A stretch of 64,000 nucleotides of DNA from Paractinoplanes polyasparticus (GCF_019710575.1 NZ_JAHWFK010000032.1:124001-188000), one strand, 5' to 3'; positions 7,836-17,078 are shown, counted from the first letter of the stretch. Program-made: numbers and translations. Notes: generated by a model from the sequence alone, not told the origin.

Positions 7836-8576
7836 GTGCCGAGTCAGCTCGTGTGCCGGCCGGAACGGGGCTTCCCGGTGGCCGCGCTGCGCGTCCGCGG
7901 CACCCTCGATCAGGTCACCGGGGACGCGCTCCAGCAGGCCGTGCGACTTCGCCTGGCCGAGCAGCCGACGGTGCTGCTGCTCGACGTGGCCGGGCTGCGC
8001 ATCGGGGACCCGGTGGGGCTGTCCGCGCTGAGCGCGACCGTGTGCGAGGCCCACGAGTGGCCGGACGTGCCGGTCGTGCTGTGCGGCGCCGACCGGCGGA
8101 CCCTGGCGATGATCACGGACGCGCCCGACTGCGCGGGGCTGCGGTACGCCGACGACTTCGCGGCCGCGGTGGCGTCGGCCCGCGCCGAGACCGTCCCGCC
8201 GCGCATCCGGGTGCGGATGCGGCCCGTGCCCGACGCCTGCCGCCAGGTGCGCCACCTGGTCACCCAGGCCTGCGCGGCCTGGCAGCGATCCGGGCTGACC
8301 GCGACCGCGACGCTGATCGCCACGGAACTGGTCGCCAACGTCGTGCGGCACGCGCACACCACCATGGACTTCACCCTGCGGCCGCTGCAGGGCGGCCGGC
8401 TGGGCATGACCGTGCGGGACCACAGCCGGCGGATGCCCAAGCCCAGCGACGCGGGCCTGTCCGACCCGGGTGGCCGCGGCCTGCGACTCGTGCGCGACCT
8501 GACCGACGCCTGGGGTGTGCTGCCGGTGACCGACGGCAAGGTCGTCTGGACCCGGATGTGCGCGGACGCCTTCTGA
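7836..8576 (+). CDS. STAS - HATPase fusion, anti-sigma-regulator type (246 aa)
   Basis: GTG 7836 is preceded by AAGGAGG. Residues 1-110 form a STAS-like domain (anti-sigma-antagonist fold: VAALRVRGTLDQVTGDAL, then VLLLDVAGLRIGDPVGLSAL). Residues 125-246 form a GHKL/HATPase_c_2 domain of the RsbW/SpoIIAB type: IATELVANVVRHAHT (N-box), MTVRDHSR and GGRGLRLVRDLTDAWGV (G-box). Fusing antagonist and kinase in one chain is a partner-switching variant common in actinomycetes. The gene lies 53 nt before the CheR-PAS gene and resembles the gene at 10566, so all three are probably one signalling unit. Confidence 0.82.
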   Translation: MPSQLVCRPERGFPVAALRVRGTLDQVTGDALQQAVRLRLAEQPTVLLLDVAGLRIGDPVGLSALSATVCEAHEWPDVPVVLCGADRRTLAMITDAPDCAGLRYADDFAAAVASARAETVPPRIRVRMRPVPDACRQVRHLVTQACAAWQRSGLTATATLIATELVANVVRHAHTTMDFTLRPLQGGRLGMTVRDHSRRMPKPSDAGLSDPGGRGLRLVRDLTDAWGVLPVTDGKVVWTRMCADAF

Positions 8577-8629
8577 CCCCTGGCGAACCGCCGGCGGCGG
8601 CACGCCACCAGGTGGGATAGCGTCTGCCT

Positions 8630-10495
8630 GTGCAGCCGACCGACCCGGAATTCGAAGCGCTCCTCGCGTATCTCAAAGAGGCGCGTGGCTTCGACTTCAC
8701 CGGCTACAAGCGGTCGAGCCTCATCCGCCGGGTCAACCGGCGGATGAACCAGGTCGACATCGCCGACTACCAGGAGTACGCGGACTACCTGCAGGTCCAC
8801 CCGGGCGAGTTCACCGCGCTGTTCAACACCATCCTGATCAACGTCACGGGTTTCTTCCGCGACCCCGAGGCCTGGGAGTACCTGAGCAAGGACGTGCTCG
8901 GGCCGATGATCGCGGCCAAGCCGACCGGCTCGCCGATCCGGGTCTGGTGCGCGGGCTGCGCGTCCGGCGAAGAGGCCTACACCCTGGCCATGGCGCTCTC
9001 CGAACTGCTCGGTTTCGAGGCCTTCAAGGACCGGGTCAAGATCTACGCCACCGACGTCGACGAGGAACAGCTCAACGAGGCGCGCCAGGCGACGTACGGT
9101 GAACGCGAGCTGGAGGCCGTGCCGCTCGAACTCGCCGAGCGCTACTTCGAGCCGTCGAACGGGCGGTTCGCGTTCCGCAAAGACATGCGCCGGTCGGTCA
9201 TCTTCGGCCGCAACGACCTCGTGCAGGACGCGCCGATCTCCCGCATCGACCTGCTGACCTGCCGCAACACGCTGATGTACCTGAACGCCGAGACCCAGGC
9301 CACGATCCTCGGCCGGTTCCACTTCGCGCTGCGCGACGAGGGCGTCCTCTTCCTCGGCAAGGCCGAGATGCTGCTCAGCCACACCCACCTGTTCACGCCG
9401 ATCGACCTCAAGCGCCGGGTCTTCCGCCGGGTCCCCCGCCTCTACTCCCGCCCCGGCGTGGCCTTCGCCGACACACCGCCGCCCGACGAGCCGCCGACGA
9501 CCGGGCTCGACGAGCTGCGCAACGAGGCGTTCGCGTCGAGCCCGCTGGCGCAGCTGTCCCTCACCTCCGACGGACTGGTCGCGCTCTCGAACCGGCAGCT
9601 CGAGAAGTTGTTCGGGGTGTCGTCGCGCGACATCGGCCGGCCGTTCCGCGACCTCGAGCTGTCGTACCGCCCGGTCGAGCTGCGCCGCTACATCGAACAG
9701 GTGCAGCTGGAACGACGGACGATGCGCATCGCCGACATCGACATCCCGCACGGCGGCGACCGGCTCAATGTCGAGGTGCAGATCAGCCCCCTCGTGGGCG
9801 GCGACGGCAGCCTGCTCGGTGTCAACATCATCTTCCATGACGTGACCGCGGCCCGGCGGCTCAAGGACGAGCTCGAACAGGCCAACCAGCAACTCGAGGC
9901 CGCGTACGAGGAACTGCAGTCGACCAACGAGGAACTCGAGACGACCAACGAGGAACTGCAGTCGACTGTCGAGGAGCTGGAGACGACGAACGAGGAGCTC
10001 CAGTCCACCAACGAGGAACTCGAGACGATGAACGAGGAGCTCCAGTCGACCAACGACGAGCTCCAGAGCATCAACGACCAGCTGCGCATCTCGAGCACCC
10101 AGCTCGACGAGGCCAACGACTTCCTCGAGACGGTGCTGACCAGCATGGAGGCGGGCGTCGCGGTGGTCGACCCCGACCTGCAAATCCGCATGTGGAACCG
10201 CCGGGCCGAAGACCTGTGGGGCCTGCGCGCCGGCGAGGTGATCGGCCAGCACTTCCTCAACCTCGACGTCGGCCTGCCGATCGAACACCTGCAGCCGATC
10301 CTGCGGGCCGCGCTCGGTCCCGACGCGAGAGGCTCGGAGCTGCTGGTCGACGCGGTCAACCGGCGCGGGCGCACGATCTCGGTGCGGGTGGCGTGCACGC
10401 CGCTGCAGCACCGCGAGGGTGGCGCCCGGTCCGACGGAGCGATCATCGTGATGGAAGCCGGGGTGACCGAGACCGGCGCAGCGGAGCCGGTCTGA
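8630..10495 (+). CDS. CheR-type methyltransferase fused to coiled coil and PAS domains (621 aa)
   Basis: GTG 8630. Residues 1-270 are a CheR methyltransferase: N-terminal helical domain (FTGYKRSSLIRRVNRRM), SAM-binding VWCAGCASGEEAYTLAM near 105, YATDVDEEQLNEAR near 140 and LLTCRNTLMYL near 205. A PAS-like segment follows at about 300-410, then a regular coiled coil at 410-490 built on alternating TNEELE/TNEELQS heptads, and a second PAS domain (VLTSMEAGVAVVDPDLQIRMWN) at 500-610. No CheB methylesterase domain and no chemoreceptor gene are near, so it is unlikely to serve classical chemotaxis. The two flanking STAS-HATPase genes suggest a role in partner switching (inference). Confidence 0.85.
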   Translation: MQPTDPEFEALLAYLKEARGFDFTGYKRSSLIRRVNRRMNQVDIADYQEYADYLQVHPGEFTALFNTILINVTGFFRDPEAWEYLSKDVLGPMIAAKPTGSPIRVWCAGCASGEEAYTLAMALSELLGFEAFKDRVKIYATDVDEEQLNEARQATYGERELEAVPLELAERYFEPSNGRFAFRKDMRRSVIFGRNDLVQDAPISRIDLLTCRNTLMYLNAETQATILGRFHFALRDEGVLFLGKAEMLLSHTHLFTPIDLKRRVFRRVPRLYSRPGVAFADTPPPDEPPTTGLDELRNEAFASSPLAQLSLTSDGLVALSNRQLEKLFGVSSRDIGRPFRDLELSYRPVELRRYIEQVQLERRTMRIADIDIPHGGDRLNVEVQISPLVGGDGSLLGVNIIFHDVTAARRLKDELEQANQQLEAAYEELQSTNEELETTNEELQSTVEELETTNEELQSTNEELETMNEELQSTNDELQSINDQLRISSTQLDEANDFLETVLTSMEAGVAVVDPDLQIRMWNRRAEDLWGLRAGEVIGQHFLNLDVGLPIEHLQPILRAALGPDARGSELLVDAVNRRGRTISVRVACTPLQHREGGARSDGAIIVMEAGVTETGAAEPV

Positions 10496-10565
10496 CCCAT
10501 CTGTTTGCCGGCTTGGTGAGCGGGTAAGCGGGCCGGGCGCGAGGGAAGCGAAAGGGGCGGTGCGA

Positions 10566-11297
10566 ATGCCCATCACGTACGAGGTCAGTGCCGACAACGG
10601 CGGCCTGATCGGCTCCGTCGGCGGTTCGCTGAGCCTGGTCGACGTTCCGTCGCTGCACGTGAACCTGCTCAAATCGCTCGCCGAACAGCCCCCCGCACTG
10701 CTGCTGGACCTCACCGCGCTCGACGTCGTCGAGCCGCTGGCGCTCACGGTTTTCAACGCCGTCGCCCGGCAGGCGGCGCGCTGGCCCGGCACCCCCGTTC
10801 TGCTCTACGGCCTCGCGCCGCCCACCCGTGAGCTCTTCGCCCAGCCCGTCTTCCACCAGCTGAGCATCGTCGACAGCTTGGACGCCGCGCGGGTGCAGCT
10901 GGCCACGATTCCGGAAACCGGCCGGGTGTCGGTCTCCGACGAGCTGCTGCCGGTACGCGGCGCCGCCCGGCACGCCCGCGACCTGGCCACCGACGCCTGC
11001 CTGCGCTGGGACCTGCCGGGTCTGGCCGGGCCGGCCAGCCTGATCGCCAACGAGCTGGTCAGCAACGTCGTCGACCACGTGCACACGATGATGACCCTGC
11101 GGCTGTCATTGCGGCCGCGCTATCTCACTGTCGCGGTGCGGGACGGCTCTCCGGTGGAGGTGAAGCCGCCGGGAGAGGTGCCGTTGGACGCCCGGCGCGG
11201 CCGCGGGCTGTTGCTGGTCGACGCGACCGCGCACGCCTGGGGTTGCCTGCCCTCCGCTGACGGCAAAGTGGTGTGGGCCAGCCTGCGCCGCCCCTGA
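10566..11297 (+). CDS. STAS - HATPase fusion, anti-sigma-regulator type (243 aa)
   Basis: The same two-part layout as the gene at 7836: a STAS-like N-terminus (SLHVNLLKSLAEQPPALLLDLTALDVVEPLALTVF) and a GHKL ATPase C-terminus with IANELVSNVVDHVHT and GRGLLLVDATAHAWG. ATG 10566 is 8 nt after AAAGGGG; GTG 10560 is an in-frame alternative. The two copies are clearly paralogous but diverged, so each probably has its own partner. It converges on the sigma factor at 11311, a possible target of its kinase activity (inference). Confidence 0.82.
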   Translation: MPITYEVSADNGGLIGSVGGSLSLVDVPSLHVNLLKSLAEQPPALLLDLTALDVVEPLALTVFNAVARQAARWPGTPVLLYGLAPPTRELFAQPVFHQLSIVDSLDAARVQLATIPETGRVSVSDELLPVRGAARHARDLATDACLRWDLPGLAGPASLIANELVSNVVDHVHTMMTLRLSLRPRYLTVAVRDGSPVEVKPPGEVPLDARRGRGLLLVDATAHAWGCLPSADGKVVWASLRRP

Positions 11298-11314
11298 CCC
11301 GCCGGGCGGGTCAG
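11294..11314. terminator. Hairpin spanning both stop codons of convergent genes
   Basis: CTGACCCGCC (11294-11303) and GGCGGGTCAG (11305-11314) are perfect inverted copies around one base. The plus-strand TGA and the minus-strand TGA both lie inside the stem, so one element can serve both convergent genes. It has no U-tract. Confidence 0.5.
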
Positions 11315-12471
11315 TTGTCGAGCAGGCGCGCCAGGCCGGTCACGGACAGGATGCTGGCCACGTAGGGCTGGGCCCGGGTGAGAGTCAGCGGGACCTCGGC
11401 CACGGCGGCAGCCGACGCCGCGTCGATCAGGACGGCCACACCGGCCGCATCCAGCAGCGGCACCCCGGACAGGTCGACCACGACCGGGTCGTTCCCGGCC
11501 AGGCCGATGGCGTGGCGCAGGCCGATCCGCATGCGCTCGGCGGTGTCCCGGTCGACCTCGCCGCGGACCCGGGCGACCACCACGTCGTCCTCGCGCACCG
11601 CCTCGACCACCATGGGGTGACGCTCGAAGCGGCCCTCGGGGCCCTCCCAGCGCGGCGGGGTGTCGCTCAGCATCGCCTCGCGCAGCCAGGACAGCGCCCG
11701 GCTGAGCAGGCGCGAAACGTGCATCTGGGAGATGCCCAGCTCGGTGGCGATCTCGGCCTGGGTGCGGTTGCCGTAGAAGCGCATCGCCAGCATGCGGCGC
11801 TCCCGGGGCGGCAGGCGAAGCAACAGGTCGCCCACGGTGACCTTGTCGTCGACCAGTTCCAGGTCGCTGTCGAGGCCGCCGATCAGCTCGCCGAACTCGA
11901 CGGCGCCGTCGCTCCCGCCGACCGGCGCGTTGAGCGACGACGGCGAATAGCCGGCCGACGACTCCTGCGCCTCCAGCACGGCGGCGACGGGGACGCCCAG
12001 CCGCCCGGCGATCTCGGCGGCGGTCGGCGTACGCGAGAGGATGCTGGTCAGAACCATGGTGGCGTGCCCGACCTCGAGGCTGAGATCCTGCACCCGCCGC
12101 GGCACGTGGACGCCCCACGTCTTGTCGCGGAAGTGGCGCTTGATCTCGCCCGAGATGGTGATGACGGCGTACGCGGTGAAGGAGCCCCGCTCCGGGTCGT
12201 AGCGGTCGATCGCCTTGACCAGCCCGAGCCGCGCCACCTGCTCGATGTCCTCGAAGGTCTCGCCGCGCCCGCGGTAGCGCCGGGCCAGCCGCCCGGCGAA
12301 CGGCAGGCAGAGCCGGGTCAGACCCTCACGCAGCGCGGCGCGCTCGGCCGGGTCGGACTGCAGGGAGCGCTCGGAATAGGCCAGCGCGGCAGCGTCGAGA
12401 TCCTCGAGCCCGTCGTCTGCGGTCGTCGCGCACGGACGCTGCGCGGCCTGCAAGGCGCCGTGATCGGACAT
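11311..12471 (-). CDS. SigB/SigF-type sigma factor with C-terminal STAS domain (386 aa)
   Basis: ATG 12471 follows AAGGGAGA; a 42-residue upstream extension in the same frame lacks family similarity. Region 2 is clear (GETFEDIEQVARLGLVKAIDRYDP, FTAYAVITISGEIKRHFRDKTW), as are region 3 and region 4 (LPPRERRMLAMRFYGNRTQAEIATELGISQMHVSRLLSRAL). After about residue 280 comes a STAS domain (DVVVARVRGEVDRDTAERM, VVVDLSGVPLLDAAGVAVLIDAAS). A sigma factor carrying its own anti-sigma-antagonist-like module is unusual: the STAS part may bind a HATPase kinase directly. The neighbouring STAS-HATPase genes supply candidates. Confidence 0.88.
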   Translation of the reverse strand: MSDHGALQAAQRPCATTADDGLEDLDAAALAYSERSLQSDPAERAALREGLTRLCLPFAGRLARRYRGRGETFEDIEQVARLGLVKAIDRYDPERGSFTAYAVITISGEIKRHFRDKTWGVHVPRRVQDLSLEVGHATMVLTSILSRTPTAAEIAGRLGVPVAAVLEAQESSAGYSPSSLNAPVGGSDGAVEFGELIGGLDSDLELVDDKVTVGDLLLRLPPRERRMLAMRFYGNRTQAEIATELGISQMHVSRLLSRALSWLREAMLSDTPPRWEGPEGRFERHPMVVEAVREDDVVVARVRGEVDRDTAERMRIGLRHAIGLAGNDPVVVDLSGVPLLDAAGVAVLIDAASAAAVAEVPLTLTRAQPYVASILSVTGLARLLDN

Positions 12472-12619
12472 CGGCTCTCCCTTCAGCGACGCCGACCCGG
12501 ACCTGGGAGAGCGCCACAAGCACCAGGGCGACCCGGGTTCATGACCCTGACCGCCCTTCGCCGACCGTACTGCCCTGTTCGACCGGCGCTCAAACATGTC
12601 GGGATGTCATTCTCAAAAT

Positions 12620-15007
12620 TCACCGATCGGGGCGATCCTTGTCGTTGAGCGGCTTGTTGAGCTGGCCCATGTTGGGCGCCTCGAGCTTGGGCCGGGACGG
12701 GCGCGGACCGGCTTCAGCGGGACCCGCGTTGGCCGCCTGGGGCGGGGTGGTCTGCTGACCGGCCGCCGGCGGGCGATTCGCCTGGCCCGCACCGGGAGCC
12801 TCGAGCGGTGAGCGGCCCGGATTCATCATCGCCGCGCGGGGCGCCGAGTTCTGCTCGGGCGTGGTGGCGCCGAAATGGGCGGAGGCGTTACCCAGGCCGG
12901 GGAGTACGGCTGGGGCCTGGGCGGGGCGTCCGGGCAGGCCGGACGGCTCCTCCCCGGCCGGACCGGCCGGGCTGGGATGAGCGGCCGGCGCCTGCCCGGA
13001 GTATCCGGGAGCCTGCCCGAGACCGGACGGCTCGTGACCGTCGGCCGCCGATCCGCCTGCAGCCGGGTCGCCGGGTGCGCCCGCCGGCATGCCGGGCGCG
13101 GCCTGACCGCCCGGCGCGGTGAAGCCGCCCGGCGCGCCGGGGACTGCGCCGGTCCGCGAGAGGCCGGACGGTTCCTGGCCGGAGGACATGCCGGACAGGC
13201 CGGACGCCTCGCTCTCCGGAGCAGGCGGGGCCGGGGCCGGAGCCCCGAGGTGAGCGCCGAGGCCCGAGAGCTCCTCGCCCGCGGGAGCAGCAGGGTGAGT
13301 CGTTTCGCGGGCCGCGACGGGCTGCGGCATCGCGGGCTGCGGAACGGGCGGGTCGGCGACCGGTCGCGGCGTCATCGCCTCGGCAACCGGCTCGGGCGTC
13401 CTCGGTCCGGCCGCCGGGGTGGGCCGGGGCGGACCGGCGAACGGCCGGGCCGGCGACTGGGGCCGACCGGCGACCTCGGACGGCGGCGTGGCCGGGCCGC
13501 CGGGCATGCCGGGCGCTCGTGGGGCGACGGGGCGGGCCGGGACGAACTTGGGGGCGTCGAGCGGCCGGGTCTGGTGCCAGTTCGGCGGGAGGGGCGACGC
13601 GGCCGGCTTGCGCTGAGCCGGGGCCTCCTCGGCAACGGGCGCCGCCGGCGTCATCCCGGTGGGGTGAGCGGCGGTGTCCGGCCCGGTGTCCGGCATGCCG
13701 CCGACCGGGGGAACCCCAGCCTGCGACCCGGGAGCCCACGCGGCCGGCGGGCTGTCGGCGGAACCGGCAGCAACTACCGGCCCAGCAGCCCACGCACTAC
13801 CGGCAGAGCCGGCGTCAGTTGTCGCCCCGGGAGCCCCCGCAGCCGACGCGCTTCCACCTGCGCCGGCACCAACCACCGGCCCGGCAGTGGGCGCAGCCGG
13901 CGCGCTCGCAGCCGAGCCGACATCAGCCACCGGTCCGGCAGCCGGCGCGGCCGGAGTGTTCCCCGCCGGGCCGGAGTCATCGACCGGCCCGACGGTTCGC
14001 GCGCTGCCCGTGGCCGGGGCGTCGTGCTGAAGGGAAGGCGGGCCGGTCTCGGGCAGCTCCTCCGCCGGGCTGGTGCGGAAGCTCATCGCCCGGCGGGGCC
14101 CGCTCGGATCCTCGGCGGAGGAGCGCAGCCCGCTCTCCTGGGCCAGGTCCACCGGCGCGGGCACAGCTTCGGGCGGCGTCAAAGACGTCAGGCGATGCTC
14201 CGGCGGTATGACGGGCGATCCGTTCTGCGGCAGCAGCGCAGGCAGCGAAACACGGTCGGACGGCTCGGCGGACCCTCGCCCGGGCTGCACCTCGGACACC
14301 GAGTCGGGCGTCAGTCGCACTACGGACGGCGGGCCGGGTTCCGACGACATCGCCGCGTCGTCCCCAGGCAGCCGCGTCGACGCTGAGCCCTGGTCGGATG
14401 GCAGCGCGACTACGGGCGCGACGAACGAGATGCCGACCGGCGTCTCGTGCCGGGCCTCCCGATAGCCGGAACCGGTCGACGGGCTGTCGTCGTCGGGCGC
14501 GGCGCGGCGGGCCACGTACTCGGACCGCGCCGGCTCGTCGTCGGAAGTCATCACGATGGGCGATCCGAACGCAGTGGGCGACCGCGGGCCGGCGGCCGAC
14601 GCGAACGCGGATCCGGAGGCGTCCGGCGCCTCGAAGACGTCGGCGGAACCGAACGCGGTCACCGGCGCGTAGTCGTCGGCCGAGCCGAACGCGGTCGACG
14701 GCCCGTAGTCGTCCGCGGAGCCGAAGGTTGTGGGCGGGCCGAGCGGTGGCAGCGGGGCCGCCTCGCCGTACGGCTCCCCCAGACCACGCCGGGACGCGGC
14801 CACCAGTCCGGACTGCTCGGCCAGGCCGGCTGCCACCACGACCTCGGCCGCGGCCTGACCGGCGGCGCAGGGCAGGCGCTCGCCGCAGGCCGGGCACACG
14901 GTCAGCCCCTCGCCGGGGCCGTGTCCACCGGCGTGCGCCTCCAGCACCTCGCGCGCCGTACGGGCCAGGATGCTGTCCGGATCCACGAAGGCCCTCGTCG
15001 ATGCCAC
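12620..15007 (-). CDS. Long Pro/Ala-rich disordered protein with N-terminal CxxC (795 aa)
   Basis: From GTG 15007 the N-terminus reads ASTRAFVDPDSILARTAREVLEAH, then a possible metal-binding CPACGERLPC near residue 45. Repeats of FGSADDYGPSTA/FGSADDYAPVTA follow near residues 100-150, then about 600 residues of low-complexity Pro/Ala/Gly with scattered EPSGL motifs. It has no signal peptide or membrane segment. Earlier GTG codons (for example 15052) cannot be excluded as start. No homologous family is recognised; the folded N-terminus and long tail suggest a scaffold or surface-interaction protein. It shares its strand with the sigma factor, 148 nt upstream of it. Confidence 0.6.
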   Translation of the reverse strand: MASTRAFVDPDSILARTAREVLEAHAGGHGPGEGLTVCPACGERLPCAAGQAAAEVVVAAGLAEQSGLVAASRRGLGEPYGEAAPLPPLGPPTTFGSADDYGPSTAFGSADDYAPVTAFGSADVFEAPDASGSAFASAAGPRSPTAFGSPIVMTSDDEPARSEYVARRAAPDDDSPSTGSGYREARHETPVGISFVAPVVALPSDQGSASTRLPGDDAAMSSEPGPPSVVRLTPDSVSEVQPGRGSAEPSDRVSLPALLPQNGSPVIPPEHRLTSLTPPEAVPAPVDLAQESGLRSSAEDPSGPRRAMSFRTSPAEELPETGPPSLQHDAPATGSARTVGPVDDSGPAGNTPAAPAAGPVADVGSAASAPAAPTAGPVVGAGAGGSASAAGAPGATTDAGSAGSAWAAGPVVAAGSADSPPAAWAPGSQAGVPPVGGMPDTGPDTAAHPTGMTPAAPVAEEAPAQRKPAASPLPPNWHQTRPLDAPKFVPARPVAPRAPGMPGGPATPPSEVAGRPQSPARPFAGPPRPTPAAGPRTPEPVAEAMTPRPVADPPVPQPAMPQPVAARETTHPAAPAGEELSGLGAHLGAPAPAPPAPESEASGLSGMSSGQEPSGLSRTGAVPGAPGGFTAPGGQAAPGMPAGAPGDPAAGGSAADGHEPSGLGQAPGYSGQAPAAHPSPAGPAGEEPSGLPGRPAQAPAVLPGLGNASAHFGATTPEQNSAPRAAMMNPGRSPLEAPGAGQANRPPAAGQQTTPPQAANAGPAEAGPRPSRPKLEAPNMGQLNKPLNDKDRPDR

Positions 15008-15228
15008 GTCAGCCGCCCCCAAACTCCGCTGCGAGGCGAGCGCCTCGCCGACACCGAACCAGTTGACCGCCGATCGGTGGCGATTCGCGCGGTTTTCAGC
15101 ATTTCGGCGACGCAGGTGGCAAACGAGCAAGATGCTCATCTTCGCCGCCTACCGTGCTCACGTATTCACTCACGGTGCTCGCCATTTGACTCTCCGTACG
15201 ATATGAGAATCCCTCAGGAGGTGCCCCC

Positions 15229-15750
15229 ATGGATGACCTCGACCTGCATCGTGAGCAGATCCTCCGGCATGTCGGACCCATCATCACCGGTCGCTTCGCC
15301 GGCTTCCTGACCTCGTACACCCGGGAAGTTCGCATCGGCCAGCCCCTGGTCATGGCCGTTTTTCTCGCCTCGAGCGTGTTCCACATGCTCGGCGCGGCCC
15401 TGCGCATGAAGCCCAGCCGCCGCAGCTTCAAGGAACTCAAGAAGGGCCCCGAGTTCCTGGTGACGCCCGTGCGGCTGCGCGACGACCTGGGCCAGACCTA
15501 CGAGGTCGAGATGCACGGCCAGCTACCCCAGTCGGCCCTGCGGCGCGGCGACCTCGTGCAGGTCACCACGACCCCGCAGAAGGACCCGGCGCTTCCCGTG
15601 CGCCTCGTGCGGGTGGTCAACCTGACCACGATGCAGCCGCTGACCCCGCGCATCCCGACGATGTGGTCGCACCTGGGTCCGGCCCTGCTGCTCCAGGCCG
15701 TGCTCGGCATCGTGGTCGTTGCCGCGATCATGGCGTTCTGGATGCGTTAG
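15229..15750 (+). CDS. Hypothetical membrane protein (173 aa)
   Basis: ATG 15229 is preceded by AGGAGG. The protein has a soluble N-terminus, a hydrophobic segment at about residues 40-58 (LVMAVFLASSVFHMLGAAL), a cytoplasmic-looking middle with beta strands (FLVTPVRLRDDLGQTYEVEMHG, LRRGDLVQVTTT) and a C-terminal membrane helix at about 148-170. The middle resembles a small OB- or SH3-like fold but I do not recognise the family. It is divergent from the disordered-protein gene. Its stop overlaps the stop of the convergent SGNH gene by 3 nt. Confidence 0.7.
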   Translation: MDDLDLHREQILRHVGPIITGRFAGFLTSYTREVRIGQPLVMAVFLASSVFHMLGAALRMKPSRRSFKELKKGPEFLVTPVRLRDDLGQTYEVEMHGQLPQSALRRGDLVQVTTTPQKDPALPVRLVRVVNLTTMQPLTPRIPTMWSHLGPALLLQAVLGIVVVAAIMAFWMR

Positions 15751-17078
15751 AGCTCGTCCAGCGGCACCGCGTCGGCGAGGGCCCGCATACCGTCGTCGTT
15801 CGGGTGCAGGTGGTCGCCCCCGTCGTACTGCGGGTTCAGCCGCAGCGGCTGGAGCGGGTCCCGCAGCGCGCGGTCGAAATCGGCCACGCCGTCGAAGGCG
15901 CCACCGCCCCCGGCGCGGATCCACGCGTTGACGCGCTGGCGCACCCGGTCGGCGGCCGGCGTGTACGAGTGATAACCCTGCCACGGCGTGATCGTGCCCC
16001 CCACGACCCGCAGCCCCTCGGCCCGGGCGCGCGCCGCCAGCCCGGCCAGTCCGAGCGCGAGCCGCGCGGGGTCGGTCTGGCGCGGCTCCTGCATGATGTC
16101 GTTGATGCCGGCCAGCAGGATCACGGCGCGGGCGCCTGAGCGTTCCAGCACGTCCTCGGCGAAGCGGGCCTGCCCGGAACGGCCGGCCACAGCGGTGATC
16201 CGGTAGCGCGGGTAGCGCGCGTCCAGCAGGATCCGGTTGCCGCTGATGCCCGCGTTGGCCACGCCGTAATCCGGGTCGGGGGCTGCCGCCAGCCGGGCCG
16301 CCAGCAGGTCGGTCCAGCGCCGGTTGCGGCCCGGGGTGGAGGCGGCGCCGTTCGTGATCGAGTCGCCGAACGCCACGATCGTGCCGGGTGCGCCGGTCAC
16401 CTCGACCGCGGTCACGTAGAACCAGGCCCAGACGCCCCGGGTGAACGCGGCGGCGGTCTCGTCGCCCGCGTGGTCGGCCGGGCCGGGACTGACCAGCGAC
16501 CGTTGCTTGGGCTCGGCGTGCAGGGTGGCGGCGGCCGGCCGGCGCGGGGTCCAGACGCTCACGAGCAGGTCGGCGTCGGGCGGGACGGCGAGCGGCAGCG
16601 CGTCGCTGAGCACGTCGCCGCCCGGTGGCACGGTCACCTCGCCGCGGCCGCCGAACGCCGCCTCCCGCATCGAGCCCGGAACCGCCGTACCGTCGCTGGG
16701 GTCGGCGGAACCGTCGCGGCGGCCGCCGGTGTGGGCCGAGAGCGCCACCGTCACCCGCCCGAAGCGCACCGGCTCGACGCCGAACCGGTTGCTGAGCCGG
16801 ACGCGCACCCGCGGGCCGCCGATCGTCGTGTGAACCACGTTGCGCACCGTGTGCCCGGGCAGCCTGGCCCGACTCGCCGACGACGGCGCGGCCGACCACG
16901 CGGTCGACCAGGACGCCAGGGAGGGCCGCGAGGGAGACGAAGCCGGCGCGGCCTGAGCCGACGCCTGCGGCGACGGCGCACCGGACCGCAGCGGACCGAG
17001 CGCCGTCCACGTGACCGTCAGGACCGTGGTCAGCACCGAGGCCACCACGACACCGATCAGCAACCGTCGCACGTTCAA
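15747..17078 (-). CDS. Secreted SGNH/GDSL hydrolase (443 aa)
   Basis: TTG 17078 sits 8 nt after GGGAGG and precedes a basic N-region and a hydrophobic helix (VRRLLIGVVVASVLTTVLTV), a signal peptide or anchor; GTG 17072 is an alternative. After a Ser/Ala/Pro linker and a beta-rich N-terminal half, the catalytic domain starts near residue 245 with GTIVAFGDSITNGA (block I, nucleophile Ser), then SGNRIL, LLAGINDIMQ (block III) and DHLHPNDDGMRAL (block V, Asp-His). This layout matches secreted SGNH esterases with an N-terminal accessory domain; the substrate is unknown. Confidence 0.88.
   Translation of the reverse strand: MNVRRLLIGVVVASVLTTVLTVTWTALGPLRSGAPSPQASAQAAPASSPSRPSLASWSTAWSAAPSSASRARLPGHTVRNVVHTTIGGPRVRVRLSNRFGVEPVRFGRVTVALSAHTGGRRDGSADPSDGTAVPGSMREAAFGGRGEVTVPPGGDVLSDALPLAVPPDADLLVSVWTPRRPAAATLHAEPKQRSLVSPGPADHAGDETAAAFTRGVWAWFYVTAVEVTGAPGTIVAFGDSITNGAASTPGRNRRWTDLLAARLAAAPDPDYGVANAGISGNRILLDARYPRYRITAVAGRSGQARFAEDVLERSGARAVILLAGINDIMQEPRQTDPARLALGLAGLAARARAEGLRVVGGTITPWQGYHSYTPAADRVRQRVNAWIRAGGGGAFDGVADFDRALRDPLQPLRLNPQYDGGDHLHPNDDGMRALADAVPLDEL

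Noticed and set aside
12875..14386. 503-codon plus-strand frame opposite the disordered protein
   Set aside because: Arg/Gly-rich without any conserved head. The minus frame has a CxxC motif and ordered repeats, so it is preferred, though with moderate confidence.
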